DNA of 64,000 nucleotides from Candidatus Electrothrix scaldis (GTDB taxonomy: Bacteria > Desulfobacterota > Desulfobulbia > Desulfobulbales > Desulfobulbaceae), in NCBI GenBank assembly GCA_033584155.1, contig CP138355.1, positions 4,429,501 through 4,493,500 of the forward strand, read 5' to 3'. Below are positions 24,133 through 33,304 of the stretch, in pieces; position 1 is the first letter of the stretch, and the number at the start of each line of letters is the position of its first letter. The position numbers were made by a program, and so were the translations under genes. The notes beneath the pieces are model-generated. The model was not told the DNA's origin, did not search any database, and saw nothing but the letters and a program-made list of their open reading frames with translations.

Positions 24133-25356
24133 TTATCCCTTATTTACCGGGTTTTTCACATACGCAGAGTCTCTGTACTTCTCAAAGGTCATTGCACAAG
24201 TTCTATAAACCAGATGCGCAAATTTAGTGTAGGGCATATAGAGGAACAGCATCATAACAGATACCAAATGCAGGTAATAAACAAGGTATCCCAGCTTTAC
24301 TGTCCCTAACAGGCGCAATATCTCGGCACCCAGACCGGTTACACCAACTCCGGCAATCATCCAGATCAGAAACCAGTCATAGAAGGTATTACCAGCCTGC
24401 TTCTTCTCTACCATTTGATTGCGATTGCCCCAGAGAATGGCAATACCGACAATCAACGCGATCGCAGCAACGTTAGCTACCATCTTTACAGGATTCATCA
24501 TAGACATAGGTCCATGCAATGACGGCCAAAAGCGACCGAGAACATCCTGAGAAACCAATGAGTAGATCGTAACGAAGAACAGCGCAATAAAGGCCCACAT
24601 CAGCGGCTGATGACCACGAACTCGATCCTGATTGGTCTCGCATTTCTTAAAGCGATCATGCTGAACAATCTCGATAACAGAAGGCCAGAGAAATTCTTTG
24701 ACAAACTGAGGAACCGAAGGACGATACAGGGCTTCACCAACGCCAGCGTTATCACTCATCTTCTTCCACAGCGCTGTCACCCCTTTAAAGGAGGCAAAAG
24801 CCGCCAAGGTAGCGGTGGGAATCATAAAGGAGTTAATAAAAGTCACGTTCTTGGTCAGCAGCTTAATGCCGAAGATGCTTACATAGCCTTCACCAAAAAA
24901 ATTAGTATAACCGGCATGAAGAAACTCTTCCGCAGAAAGAACATGTGAGCCGGAAATCAGCCACACCAGGAGAACCACGACGGCTGGTATCAAAACAAGA
25001 AAAGGTAAGTTCTTTCCTGATGAAGCTAAGTTAGCCAACGGCGCAGGCCAACCATAAAATTTGTAGGCATAGGCGCGAATTGCCCCCATGACATCACCCG
25101 GCTTTGCACCGCGCGGGCAATAGGCTGTACAATCACCGCAGTGGTGACAGAGCAGCGTGTTAGGATCACCCATCAATTTATCCTTCAATCCCCATTGCGA
25201 ATAAATCATCTGCTGACGGGGAAAAGGATTTTCATCGGTGGAAAGAGGACAGACCACGGAACAGGTGGCGCACTGGAAGCATTTTTTCAGGGTATCGCCC
25301 CCGGCCTCCTTCATGTCCTTAATAAATTCAATATCTGGTTGGACGTTCATAGACAT
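24133..25356 (-). CDS. qmoC: Quinone-interacting membrane-bound oxidoreductase subunit QmoC
   Basis: QmoC is the membrane and iron-sulfur subunit of the complex that links the menaquinone pool to APS reductase. The N-terminal domain has two [4Fe-4S] motifs (C26, C29, C32, C36 and C70, C73, C76, C80). The C-terminal part has several hydrophobic helices with histidines, like heterodisulfide-reductase/cytochrome b-type subunits. A 10-residue upstream extension is possible, but the ATG at 25354-25356 follows GGAGGAGAAA. It is the last gene of qmoABC and is followed by a terminator. Confidence 0.95.
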   Translation of the reverse strand: MSMNVQPDIEFIKDMKEAGGDTLKKCFQCATCSVVCPLSTDENPFPRQQMIYSQWGLKDKLMGDPNTLLCHHCGDCTAYCPRGAKPGDVMGAIRAYAYKFYGWPAPLANLASSGKNLPFLVLIPAVVVLLVWLISGSHVLSAEEFLHAGYTNFFGEGYVSIFGIKLLTKNVTFINSFMIPTATLAAFASFKGVTALWKKMSDNAGVGEALYRPSVPQFVKEFLWPSVIEIVQHDRFKKCETNQDRVRGHQPLMWAFIALFFVTIYSLVSQDVLGRFWPSLHGPMSMMNPVKMVANVAAIALIVGIAILWGNRNQMVEKKQAGNTFYDWFLIWMIAGVGVTGLGAEILRLLGTVKLGYLVYYLHLVSVMMLFLYMPYTKFAHLVYRTCAMTFEKYRDSAYVKNPVNKG

Positions 25357-25466
25357 TTTCTCCTCCTGTCCTGAAAGCTTTTTCAAGATGTCGAAACGAT
25401 GATTTTTAACAGAAAATCCGTATCCACCTTAACAGAGGCGAATACGGATTCAACACAACAGAGAGG

Positions 25467-27719
25467 TTAGAAGCCCTTGAACGGGTTCGGCCCCATCTCA
25501 ATAATCGACTCAACAAACTCGTCAATAATTTCAGGAATCTTATCGTAGTCGGAGATAGCTACCTGCTCGGCAGCACAACGCTCCGGCTCAAGCCCCAGGG
25601 TCCCCAGGGTTTCACCGATATTCTCCATACGCTTACTGGCGATTTCAGAGCCTTTGACAAAATGACACTGGTAGTTATCGCCGTAGCGACAACCGAGGAG
25701 CAGAACACCGTCCATACCGGAAGACATGGCATCCTTGATCCAAACCATGTTCACGGAACCAAGACAACGGACCGGAATGAAACGGACCAGAGTATTCATC
25801 TTGTTGTGGCGCATACCAGACATATCGATTGCCGGGTACGCATCGTTCTCGCAGACAAAAACTGCGATGCGGAGCTTATCCTCATCATCATCCGGAACTT
25901 CGATGGACTTAACCATAGAGCCGATCATATCGACGTTGTAATCTGCAAAACCGATAATACGCTCAGGGCAAGCACCCATACAGGTACCGCAACGACGACA
26001 ACGGGTCGGATTAGGCAACGGGGTTCCCTTGGCATCATCATCCAGAGCGCCAAAGGGGCATTCCTCTGTACAGCGCTTACACTGGGTACAACGCTGGAAG
26101 AAGAAATCAGGATAGGTCTGATCACCGGAACGCGGATGAACCGCCACACCACGATCAGCAGACTCAATACATTGAATAGCCTTCAGTGCAGCACCGGTGG
26201 CATCATCAATGGTCTCTTCCATAGTCTCTGCTTTACGAACGCCACCACAGGCGTAGACACCAGTACGGCGGGTCTCGTATGGAAAGCAGATGAAATGCGA
26301 ATCAGCATACCCATCAAAAAGATCCAGGTCCAGAAAACCTGGTCCCTGACGATAGGCCAGGTTAATGGTGGACTCGTCTACGGTGGTCGGAACCATACCA
26401 GCCGCCAACACAACCATGTCCACGTTAAGCTCAAGGTCTTCGCCCAGCAGGGTATTCTCGGCACTCACCTTTAGGCTCCCGCCAGCTTCTTCCACCTTGG
26501 TGACAGTCGCCTTGGTCATGAAGACACCATCACGCTGCTGCATCCCCTTATAGAACAACTCGGTATTCCCCGGGGTACGCATATGTTGATAGAGAATATA
26601 GGCCTGCGCATCATCACCGTTGTCATCACAGACATACTGAGCCTGCTTCAGAGCAACCATAGAGGTAACAGAGTTACAGTACGGGAAGTCACGATCATTA
26701 TCGGTGCTACCAGGGCTCTGAATAAAGGCAACCTTGGCAGGTACTTTCCCCTGTTTTGCCAGACGCTCAAACTCAGCATTGGTCACAACGTTCTGCAGGG
26801 TGCCGTGTCCCAAGTGCTCGAATTCAGAAACATCTGCCGGACGCCAGCCTGTAGCCAGTACAACAGCGCCAACTAACTCAGCATCAGGGTTGGTCTCGGT
26901 GTAGACTTTCAGACCGTCATTGGGATCTTCCATCTCCCCTTTCTCAATCTTATCACGCTCGTCAACACCAACTTTTGCCGGAGCATCCCACTCAGACTTA
27001 GTACCAGCGGCCTTCAGGGTAACCCGGAATTCACCAGGCGCACCGCTAATACGGGCAACCTCAGTTTCCGTTTTAATGGTGATTTTATCATTGCTGGTAA
27101 CAGCTGCGATCATCTGCTCGATGTTCGGTTCTTCCAGCTCGCTGTACGGATAAGAAGTAGGGAACATCTTACGCCATCCCAGAGCCTTACCGCCCAGCTT
27201 GTCAGTTTTTTCTATGATGGTTACTTCGTAGCCAGCCTTTGCTGCTTCAGTTGCAGCAGTCAAACCGGCAATACCACCACCCATCACCAGAATGCTCTTG
27301 GTGATCTGTTCCATCTGATAAGGAACAGGCACCTCGCTCTTCTTAGCGCGGGTTACCGCCATGCGGACATAGTCCTCACCGACTTCCTGCAGGAACTCGG
27401 CTGCTGTCTCGTCTTCCTCATCTGGCTGAGCAGTCCATGCAACATGCTCACGCAGGTTACCACGAATGGTAATAGTTCCTTCGCCATAGCTGAAGGTGTC
27501 CTGCATTACCCGAGGAGAACAGGCGCAAACAACAACAGTGTTAACACCTTTTTCCTCTATATCCTTCTTGATCAGAGCCTGACCTTCTTCACCGCAGAGA
27601 CAGGCATGCTCCTGCATCTCCATACCGGTTTCAGAAGCAGCGCTCTTCAGACCATCAACATCAAGAACGTCACCGATACTGCACCCTGTGCAAAGATACG
27701 CACCATATACTTTATCCAT
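25467..27719 (-). CDS. qmoB: Quinone-interacting oxidoreductase subunit QmoB
   Basis: This is an FAD-binding HdrA-like subunit of about 750 residues. An N-terminal HdrA-type segment (YGAYLCTGCSIGDVLD) is followed by an FAD site (ILVMGGGIAGLTAATEAAKAG), two [4Fe-4S] motifs (CTQCKRCTEECP and CRRCGTCMGACP) and a C-terminal MvhD-like domain (VFVCENDAYPAIDMSG ... GCRYGDNYQCHFVKG). The ATG at 27717-27719 has GGAGGAAAT upstream, so the longer frame is not used. It lies 10 bp after qmoA. Confidence 0.96.
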   Translation of the reverse strand: MDKVYGAYLCTGCSIGDVLDVDGLKSAASETGMEMQEHACLCGEEGQALIKKDIEEKGVNTVVVCACSPRVMQDTFSYGEGTITIRGNLREHVAWTAQPDEEDETAAEFLQEVGEDYVRMAVTRAKKSEVPVPYQMEQITKSILVMGGGIAGLTAATEAAKAGYEVTIIEKTDKLGGKALGWRKMFPTSYPYSELEEPNIEQMIAAVTSNDKITIKTETEVARISGAPGEFRVTLKAAGTKSEWDAPAKVGVDERDKIEKGEMEDPNDGLKVYTETNPDAELVGAVVLATGWRPADVSEFEHLGHGTLQNVVTNAEFERLAKQGKVPAKVAFIQSPGSTDNDRDFPYCNSVTSMVALKQAQYVCDDNGDDAQAYILYQHMRTPGNTELFYKGMQQRDGVFMTKATVTKVEEAGGSLKVSAENTLLGEDLELNVDMVVLAAGMVPTTVDESTINLAYRQGPGFLDLDLFDGYADSHFICFPYETRRTGVYACGGVRKAETMEETIDDATGAALKAIQCIESADRGVAVHPRSGDQTYPDFFFQRCTQCKRCTEECPFGALDDDAKGTPLPNPTRCRRCGTCMGACPERIIGFADYNVDMIGSMVKSIEVPDDDEDKLRIAVFVCENDAYPAIDMSGMRHNKMNTLVRFIPVRCLGSVNMVWIKDAMSSGMDGVLLLGCRYGDNYQCHFVKGSEIASKRMENIGETLGTLGLEPERCAAEQVAISDYDKIPEIIDEFVESIIEMGPNPFKGF

Positions 27720-27729
27720 TGATTTCCTC

Positions 27730-28983
27730 CTACTGTGCGTTCTGGATTGCTTTAAGAGCTGCGGCAGTAGCAGATTGCGTACTGGTGTACACATCGGATG
27801 CTGACTTGGCGCAACCGGCGGCGATCATACCTTTCTCCGGCTCAGAAACAACAAAACCGTTGCCGTCCATCTTCAGCCCAAGGGCCTGACCTTGCTCACC
27901 AAGAGCAGGCTGCATGCCTGTGGCCAAAACGCACATATCAACCTTCTGCTGCACCTTGCCGCCACCAACTGCATCCTCAGCCACAACGGTTACACCGCCA
28001 TCAGCTTCAGCAACGATATCAGCAACCTTTCCTTTGATGAACTCTGCATTTTCATAGGTTCTGAGTTGCTCACGGAAATGCTCATACTTACCAGGAGTAC
28101 GCAGATCAATGTAGAAAACATAGATCTTGGCATCAGGATAGCGCTCACGAACATAAGTCATCTGCTTAAAAGTAGCCATACAGCAGATGTAGGAACAATA
28201 TTCCAGGTGATTCTCATCACGCGAACCAGCACACTGAACAAATGCGATAGACTCAATCTCTTTGTCATCACCAGGACGCAGGATCTTTCCACCGGTCGGT
28301 CCATTGGGTGCAGCCATGCGCTCCATCATCATATTGCTGATAATGGCAGGCGAAGACTCAGGCTTCAGGTTCTCAAGTTTGCTCCGATCATACGGATTCC
28401 AACCTGTTGCCCAGACGATAGAACTTACATTTAATGTAAAGGTTTCGGCAGCCATCTCGGTATCAATGGCATTGTACTTACAAGCACCTTTAATAGCCTC
28501 TAGACTATCAGCAGAACAGGCATCTTTTTCCAACACATAACGTCGAGGGAAAGCCATCTCATGGGGCAGGTAAATCGCCTTGCTTTTGTTCATGCCCAGG
28601 TTAAAGGCATTATCAATCTCGTCGGTGCAGGCAGCAGCACAATCACCGCAGGCTGTGCAGTTGGAGTTGACATAGCGAGGTGCCGTCTCCAGCGTCACCT
28701 CGTAGTTGCCCGGCCCGCCGGAAACCGACTTGACCGTGGTCATGGTGTAGGGACGAATTTTTCGGTTGTTCTTGACGCGCTTGAAGTTGATCTCCAAACC
28801 GCAGGTGGGGGGACAAAGTTTCGGGAAATACTGATTCAGCTGGGCCACACGACCGCCGAAGTACGGATTTTTTTCGATAATATAGACATCATTACCCACT
28901 TCCGCAGCTTCCAGCGCAGCGGTCAAACCGCTGATACCGCCGCCGACAACCAGTACCGCACCAGTTTTTGAAGCATCACTCAT
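27730..28983 (-). CDS. qmoA: Quinone-interacting oxidoreductase subunit QmoA
   Basis: This 417-residue HdrA-like flavoprotein starts MSDASKTGAVLVVGGGISGLTAALEAAEVGNDVYIIEKN, which is a Rossmann dinucleotide fold. It has one [4Fe-4S] cluster motif CTACGDCAAACTDE near residue 112 and a Cys-rich CSYICC segment near 267. QmoA-QmoB are the soluble part that exchanges electrons with AprAB. The ribosome binding site is GGAGG. It is first in the qmo operon. Confidence 0.96.
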   Translation of the reverse strand: MSDASKTGAVLVVGGGISGLTAALEAAEVGNDVYIIEKNPYFGGRVAQLNQYFPKLCPPTCGLEINFKRVKNNRKIRPYTMTTVKSVSGGPGNYEVTLETAPRYVNSNCTACGDCAAACTDEIDNAFNLGMNKSKAIYLPHEMAFPRRYVLEKDACSADSLEAIKGACKYNAIDTEMAAETFTLNVSSIVWATGWNPYDRSKLENLKPESSPAIISNMMMERMAAPNGPTGGKILRPGDDKEIESIAFVQCAGSRDENHLEYCSYICCMATFKQMTYVRERYPDAKIYVFYIDLRTPGKYEHFREQLRTYENAEFIKGKVADIVAEADGGVTVVAEDAVGGGKVQQKVDMCVLATGMQPALGEQGQALGLKMDGNGFVVSEPEKGMIAAGCAKSASDVYTSTQSATAAALKAIQNAQ

Positions 28984-29038
28984 GCCAAACCTCCATAAAA
29001 ACTGCTGGTATTGATAAATTGGTTATTTCTGGTTCATC

Positions 29039-29068
29039 TGTGCCGCACAGTAAAAATTATGCGGCACA
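29039..29068. repeat. Perfect hairpin upstream of qmoA
   Basis: An 8-bp inverted repeat TGTGCCGC ... GCGGCACA with a 14-base AT-rich loop lies between the secreted orphan gene and qmoA. A second one, CTGCTG ... CAGCAG, lies at about 29101-29125. Neither has a proper U-run on the minus strand. They may stabilise or process the qmo mRNA. I did not find a convincing promoter here. Confidence 0.4.
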
Positions 29069-29156
29069 AATCAAACAAAATTTTTTCAACTCTGTTTACT
29101 GCTGCTTTCATGTATAACAGCAGCACTGACTTTAATTTTATAGATAGAAAAATTTG

Positions 29157-29909
29157 CTACAAGAGAAGCATCTGAATTATTGGTGTAATTGAATTACGTT
29201 GTTCATTAGAAGCTCCAGCTACATTTCCCCCTACAATATCAATAAAACTGTAGGAAACATCACTCTCTTGATCATTCAAAACATTACCTACTGTTTCAAC
29301 TCCCGTTGTATCTGCTGACGAGTTTTCGTATCCTGATACCATATAATAACTATTAATGGTAAAAGTATCTTGCGAATCAAATTGGTTAAATTCATCCCAG
29401 CTTTTCAGAGCAGTCATAACAATGCTCTTTGTATCATAATCAATATAAACTTCTACCGGGTGACCAAATGACCATGAATAATCTCCATTATATATCCATG
29501 TATTTGCTTGAGTATGTGATAAAATTGTCCCTTCTTCTGGGCTTGCTTCAGGAAACTTAAAATGTTTTAGCGCAATAGACAGGTCGTATACCTGATCGGA
29601 ATTTGTGTCTATTTTCACTTCCCAACTATATTCTAACGCATTATCAGGTGTAGTTACTTTATTAAAAGTTAATACATCAGAAACACTTTTCAGTGATAAC
29701 GTAACAATAATTTCATTCTCTGTAGTTGCCAGCTGTTCATTTATTAGAGTTGATTCAGAAAAAGATTCAACTTTGAAAGGCATATCATTATAACTTGTAA
29801 CAGTATTATCACTGCACCCTGTAGCATATATGTTATTTTGTACAGCAAAACTTGTTCCATTAACCCATGTAAAACATGCTGCCCAAATAAGCATATAAGT
29901 TGCTTTCAC
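29157..29909 (-). CDS. Secreted protein of unknown function between apr and qmo
   Basis: This 250-residue protein starts with a GTG after AAAGGAGAAAAA. It has an N-terminal hydrophobic signal peptide (MLIWAACFTWVNGTSFA) with a likely signal peptidase I site near residue 22, so it is exported. The mature part is rich in Ser, Thr, Asn and Asp and looks like a beta-rich fold. I recognise no family. It lies between the aprA terminator and qmoA on the same strand. Its base composition is clearly more AT-rich than the qmo and apr genes, which suggests a later insertion between them. Confidence 0.75.
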   Translation of the reverse strand: MKATYMLIWAACFTWVNGTSFAVQNNIYATGCSDNTVTSYNDMPFKVESFSESTLINEQLATTENEIIVTLSLKSVSDVLTFNKVTTPDNALEYSWEVKIDTNSDQVYDLSIALKHFKFPEASPEEGTILSHTQANTWIYNGDYSWSFGHPVEVYIDYDTKSIVMTALKSWDEFNQFDSQDTFTINSYYMVSGYENSSADTTGVETVGNVLNDQESDVSYSFIDIVGGNVAGASNEQRNSITPIIQMLLL

Positions 29910-30052
29910 TTTTTCTCCTTTACAGTAAGCTGCAACCTAGATCATAAGTACCCGAGCAAAATTATTTTAACAAAAACAATTCGGCTGATTCTCCTATTTA
30001 CGGGCAGATCGGCGATTTAAAATGTTAAATTATTTTCGCTTACCTACTTAAT

Positions 30053-30090
30053 ATAAAAATCTCCAGACCTCGCACACGGGGCCTGGAGAT
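30053..30090 (-). terminator. Rho-independent terminator after aprA
   Basis: The minus strand reads ATCTCCAGGC ... GGTCTGGAGAT followed by TTTTATATT, a stem of about 11 bp. It lies roughly 100 bases past the aprA stop. A second inverted repeat, CGGGCAGA ... TCTGCCCG (30140-30165), lies between aprA and this terminator and lacks a U-run. Confidence 0.8.
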
Positions 30091-30187
30091 TCTCACTGAC
30101 GGTGACGGTTAAACGCACACAAAACTGTACGAGTTTAACCGGGCAGAAGAAAAATCCTCTGCCCGTCATATTACCGCCCCTGAATCC

Positions 30188-32203
30188 TTAGATCCACGGA
30201 TCGGTCTCTACGATGTTGATACACTCAACTTTCTCACACTTCCACTCCTGGGTCTTCGGATCGAAGGTGGAGTTAACGAAAGCCTTCCAGTTCTCGTCAT
30301 CACAGGTCGGGAAGTCAGAGCGATAGTAGAAGCCCGGGTAGCGGGACTCTTTACGGAACTCGATGTGACGAATGTGGGTCTCAACACACCAGATACGGTG
30401 GTAGTTTTCCCAAGCGCGCATCAGCTCATGCAGGTCGCCAGCAGCCATCTTCTCAGCATCTTCACGCAGCATACGGAGGAGATCCAAACAGATGTTCAGA
30501 AGCTTACCAGAGGTCATGTAGTAGGTTGCAACACCACCACCGTACTCATCGGTAGCCTTCATGAGACGCATCATCAGACCGGTCGGCTTGCAGTAGTTGG
30601 GGTTGACATCCTGATGGGTGGTTGCACCTACGTGCTCCAGGTAGCGGGTTACCGGGGCGTAGATCTCAGCAGCCAGCTCTTCAGCAGTCTGCGCCAACTC
30701 AGGCTGGAAATCAGCGTTGTCACGACAGTATTTCACCATCTGCTTACCAACGATACGACCTTCGGTGTGTGAACCAGAGGAAAACTTATGACCAGAAGCA
30801 CCAACACCATCACCAGCGGTGAACAGACCATCAACGGTGGTCATACGGTTGTAGCCCCATTTGTACTGATGTGAACGAGGACCATCAACGGTCGGAACCC
30901 AATCTTCGTCCGGTCCAGAGGTCCAGATACCGCAACAACCGGAGTGAGATCCGAGCATGTACGGTTCGGTCGGCATAATTTCAGAACCAACTTTCTCCGG
31001 CTCAATGTTCATACCGGCCCACAGACCAGCCTGACCAACGGACATATCCAGGAAGTCTTCCCAAGCCTCAGACTCAAGATGCTTCCAGAATTTCTTTACG
31101 GACTTCTCGTCCATGCCAGCGTCACGACGCTCATCCAAGAAGGCGTTCAGCGCTACGTCGGTAGCCATGTAGATCGGACCACGTCCTTCCTTCAGCTCAT
31201 TAAGCATCAGGTGGTTACGCAGACAGGTCGGGGTAACAGCAGACTGACCGTAAGGCATGAACTTAGACAGCTCTTCCTTTACAGCGTCGGTATTGGCGTA
31301 GAACTCACCGTTACCATTCTGTACTTTAGCCTTGAACAGAAGGAACCAAGCACCAACAGGACCATAACCATCTTTGAAACGAGCCGGGGTGAAACGATTT
31401 TCCATCATGGTCAGGGTAGCACCAACCTGAGCACACATGGTGTAGGTAGAACCTGCGTTCCATACTGGGTACCATGCACGACCTTTACCCTCACCAGTAG
31501 AACGAGGACGGAAGATGTTTACCGCACCACCGCAAGCTACCAGAGCAGTCTTACATTTGAATACATGAACTTTGTTCTCACGGGTAGAGAAACCAACAGC
31601 ACCAGCAATGTGGTTCTCTTTGTTCTTGTCGAGCAGCATCTTAACGATGAAGATACGCTCCATGATGTTCTCTTCACCCAGAGCCTTCTTAGCAGCCTCA
31701 GCAACGATGCACTTATAAGACTCACCGTTGATCATGATCTGCCATTTACCGGTACGTACAGGCTGTCCACCCTCACGCAGGGTCGGAGCAGGCTTAGCAC
31801 CGTCCAGGTTCTCGCCGTTCTCGTCTTTCTTCCAAATGGGCAGACCCCACTCTTCGAACAGCTTAACAGACTCATCCACGTGACGTCCGAGATCGTAGAT
31901 CAAATCCTCACGAACAACGCCCATCAGGTCGTTACGGACCATCTTTACGTAGTTCTCAATCTCATTCTCACCGATATAGGTGTTGATAGCAGAAAGCCCC
32001 TGAGCAACAGCACCAGAACGTTCCATGGACGCTTTATCAACCAGCTGAATTTTCAGATCAGCAGGTGCCCACTTTTTGATCTCAAAAGCTGCACCACAAG
32101 CTCCCATACCGCCACCGACGATCAGCACATCAGTCTCATGCTCTACAATCTCAGGGTTGGCAATAGCAGCCAGCTCACCTTTCGGCTTATTTGGTAACGC
32201 CAT
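30188..32203 (-). CDS. aprA: Adenylylsulfate (APS) reductase alpha subunit
   Basis: AprA is the FAD subunit of cytoplasmic APS reductase, which converts APS to sulfite and AMP (or the reverse in sulfur oxidisers). It has about 671 residues. The dinucleotide fold DVLIVGGGMGACGAAFE is near residue 26, and the SGCCGIWTSGPDEDWVPT and EGRIVGKQMVKY segments are typical of AprA. The frame could start at a TTG two codons earlier, but the ATG at 32201-32203 is spaced correctly from AAGGAG. It is downstream of aprB with a short gap. Confidence 0.97.
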   Translation of the reverse strand: MALPNKPKGELAAIANPEIVEHETDVLIVGGGMGACGAAFEIKKWAPADLKIQLVDKASMERSGAVAQGLSAINTYIGENEIENYVKMVRNDLMGVVREDLIYDLGRHVDESVKLFEEWGLPIWKKDENGENLDGAKPAPTLREGGQPVRTGKWQIMINGESYKCIVAEAAKKALGEENIMERIFIVKMLLDKNKENHIAGAVGFSTRENKVHVFKCKTALVACGGAVNIFRPRSTGEGKGRAWYPVWNAGSTYTMCAQVGATLTMMENRFTPARFKDGYGPVGAWFLLFKAKVQNGNGEFYANTDAVKEELSKFMPYGQSAVTPTCLRNHLMLNELKEGRGPIYMATDVALNAFLDERRDAGMDEKSVKKFWKHLESEAWEDFLDMSVGQAGLWAGMNIEPEKVGSEIMPTEPYMLGSHSGCCGIWTSGPDEDWVPTVDGPRSHQYKWGYNRMTTVDGLFTAGDGVGASGHKFSSGSHTEGRIVGKQMVKYCRDNADFQPELAQTAEELAAEIYAPVTRYLEHVGATTHQDVNPNYCKPTGLMMRLMKATDEYGGGVATYYMTSGKLLNICLDLLRMLREDAEKMAAGDLHELMRAWENYHRIWCVETHIRHIEFRKESRYPGFYYRSDFPTCDDENWKAFVNSTFDPKTQEWKCEKVECINIVETDPWI

Positions 32204-32254
32204 ATTCAAATCTCCTTATATATCAAACATTAGAAATATTATATCTACTCAGTA

Positions 32255-32680
32255 CTAAGCAAGCATGGTGGGCTTTTTCAGCTCAGTCTCAAGCGTCAGG
32301 CACTCGTCATCCAGATTTACACCTTTCTCATCAGGATAAGCGTTAGCACTACCTTCAGCAGTTGTGCGGATCGGGAACTTAAAACGCTTGACATTGCCGT
32401 TACGGAATTTGATGGTCCACATAATGGAGTCAGAAGAACGCATAGGATGTACCTGACCGCCCATCGGTACGAAGTCATCATAACCGCGAACAGCGATAGC
32501 ACCCTGCGGACAGATCTTAACACAGGAGTAACACTCCCAGCATGCATCCGGTTCCTGATTGTACGCCTTCATCTCTTCGGTGTTCAGCACCATCAGGTCA
32601 TTGGGGCAGATGTACATACAAGCGGTTTTATCACCACCCTTGCAACCATCACATTTCTCTGGATTTACGTAACTTGGCAT
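32255..32680 (-). CDS. aprB: Adenylylsulfate (APS) reductase beta subunit
   Basis: This 141-residue ferredoxin-like subunit has two [4Fe-4S] clusters, one on CDGCKGGDKTACMYICP (residues about 10-26) and one on CWECYSCVKICPQGA (near 47-61). It passes electrons from QmoABC to the FAD of AprA. A GAGGAGG ribosome binding site precedes the ATG. It is the first gene of the aprBA transcript. Confidence 0.97.
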   Translation of the reverse strand: MPSYVNPEKCDGCKGGDKTACMYICPNDLMVLNTEEMKAYNQEPDACWECYSCVKICPQGAIAVRGYDDFVPMGGQVHPMRSSDSIMWTIKFRNGNVKRFKFPIRTTAEGSANAYPDEKGVNLDDECLTLETELKKPTMLA

Positions 32681-32897
32681 TTAACTACCTCCTCATAGGA
32701 TTTTCATTATGATAGCGCTCATCCGCCATCACATTAAGATCTACCACAAAAAATTAAACTCAAAGATCCACCGCATTCAATTAGCATCCCGAGGGAGAGC
32801 AAATCAAGGTATTGCGTCTGCTATCTTTGTATTTCGTCCTAAAAATTTTATATTCACTCCTTACAACAATCACTGGATTATCTCTGGAGTGAGTCCT

Positions 32898-32926
32898 TTA
32901 ATAATTTGTTGTTTGACGAATGTCAA
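32898..32926 (-). promoter_or_regulatory. aprBA promoter overlapped by a CRP/FNR-like dyad
   Basis: The minus strand has TTGACA, a 17-base spacer, then TATTAA, a good sigma-70 promoter about 210 bases before aprB. The -35 box is part of a palindrome TTGAC-N4-GTCAA (32913-32926), which resembles CRP/FNR-family operators. HcpR, a member of that family, is predicted to control apr genes in some sulfate reducers. Which regulator acts here is inference. Confidence 0.7.
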
Positions 32927-33149
32927 GGAAAAATCGAATACCTCTTCATGCAAGTACCTGTTATCCTTTTTATCAAAAAAACTCATGATTTCTATCAAAA
33001 AACCATCAAAGTCATCTGTTTTTACCGTAATCTGAATAATAATCAGGAGGTCAGATGCTTTTCAAGGACGTTCCAACAGCACCCTGCTTGTGAATGAATA
33101 AAGCACACCTCTGTAAGGGCTGGGCAAGGACCGCTTCACAAAATCTATC

Positions 33150-33178
33150 TTGACAGAATTAAGGCAAAGGGGTACGAG
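33150..33178 (+). promoter_or_regulatory. Possible promoter of apbE-nqrA
   Basis: TTGACA is followed after 17 bases by TACGAG. The -35 is perfect and the -10 is weak. It lies about 125 bases upstream of the apbE start and faces the right way. Confidence 0.4.
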
Positions 33179-33304
33179 TGTATCTATTTGGTTTCGTCGT
33201 ACCTTATGGAGTTTTTTCGTTTACCATTTTTATATCCTTATAGCAATTCGCTGATAACGAGAACCTTCCTCCTTACACATGCATCTCCAGGGAAGACATT
33301 TACC

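Larger units (their letters stand above)
32681..33304. other. Divergent intergenic region between aprB and apbE
   Basis: There is no credible gene in these 624 bases. The 108-residue plus-strand frame at 32709-33035 has no ribosome binding site and no protein-like composition. The region holds the aprBA promoter and dyad (32898-32926, minus) and a possible promoter for apbE-nqr (33150-33178, plus). Confidence 0.7.

Noticed and set aside
30944-32197. A 417-codon open frame on the plus strand.
   Set aside because: It is exactly antisense to aprA, has no ribosome binding site and its residue pattern is that of a shadow frame. aprA is certain.
32709-33035. A 108-codon frame in the aprB-apbE gap.
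   Set aside because: It overlaps the aprBA promoter, lacks a ribosome binding site and has no protein-like pattern.
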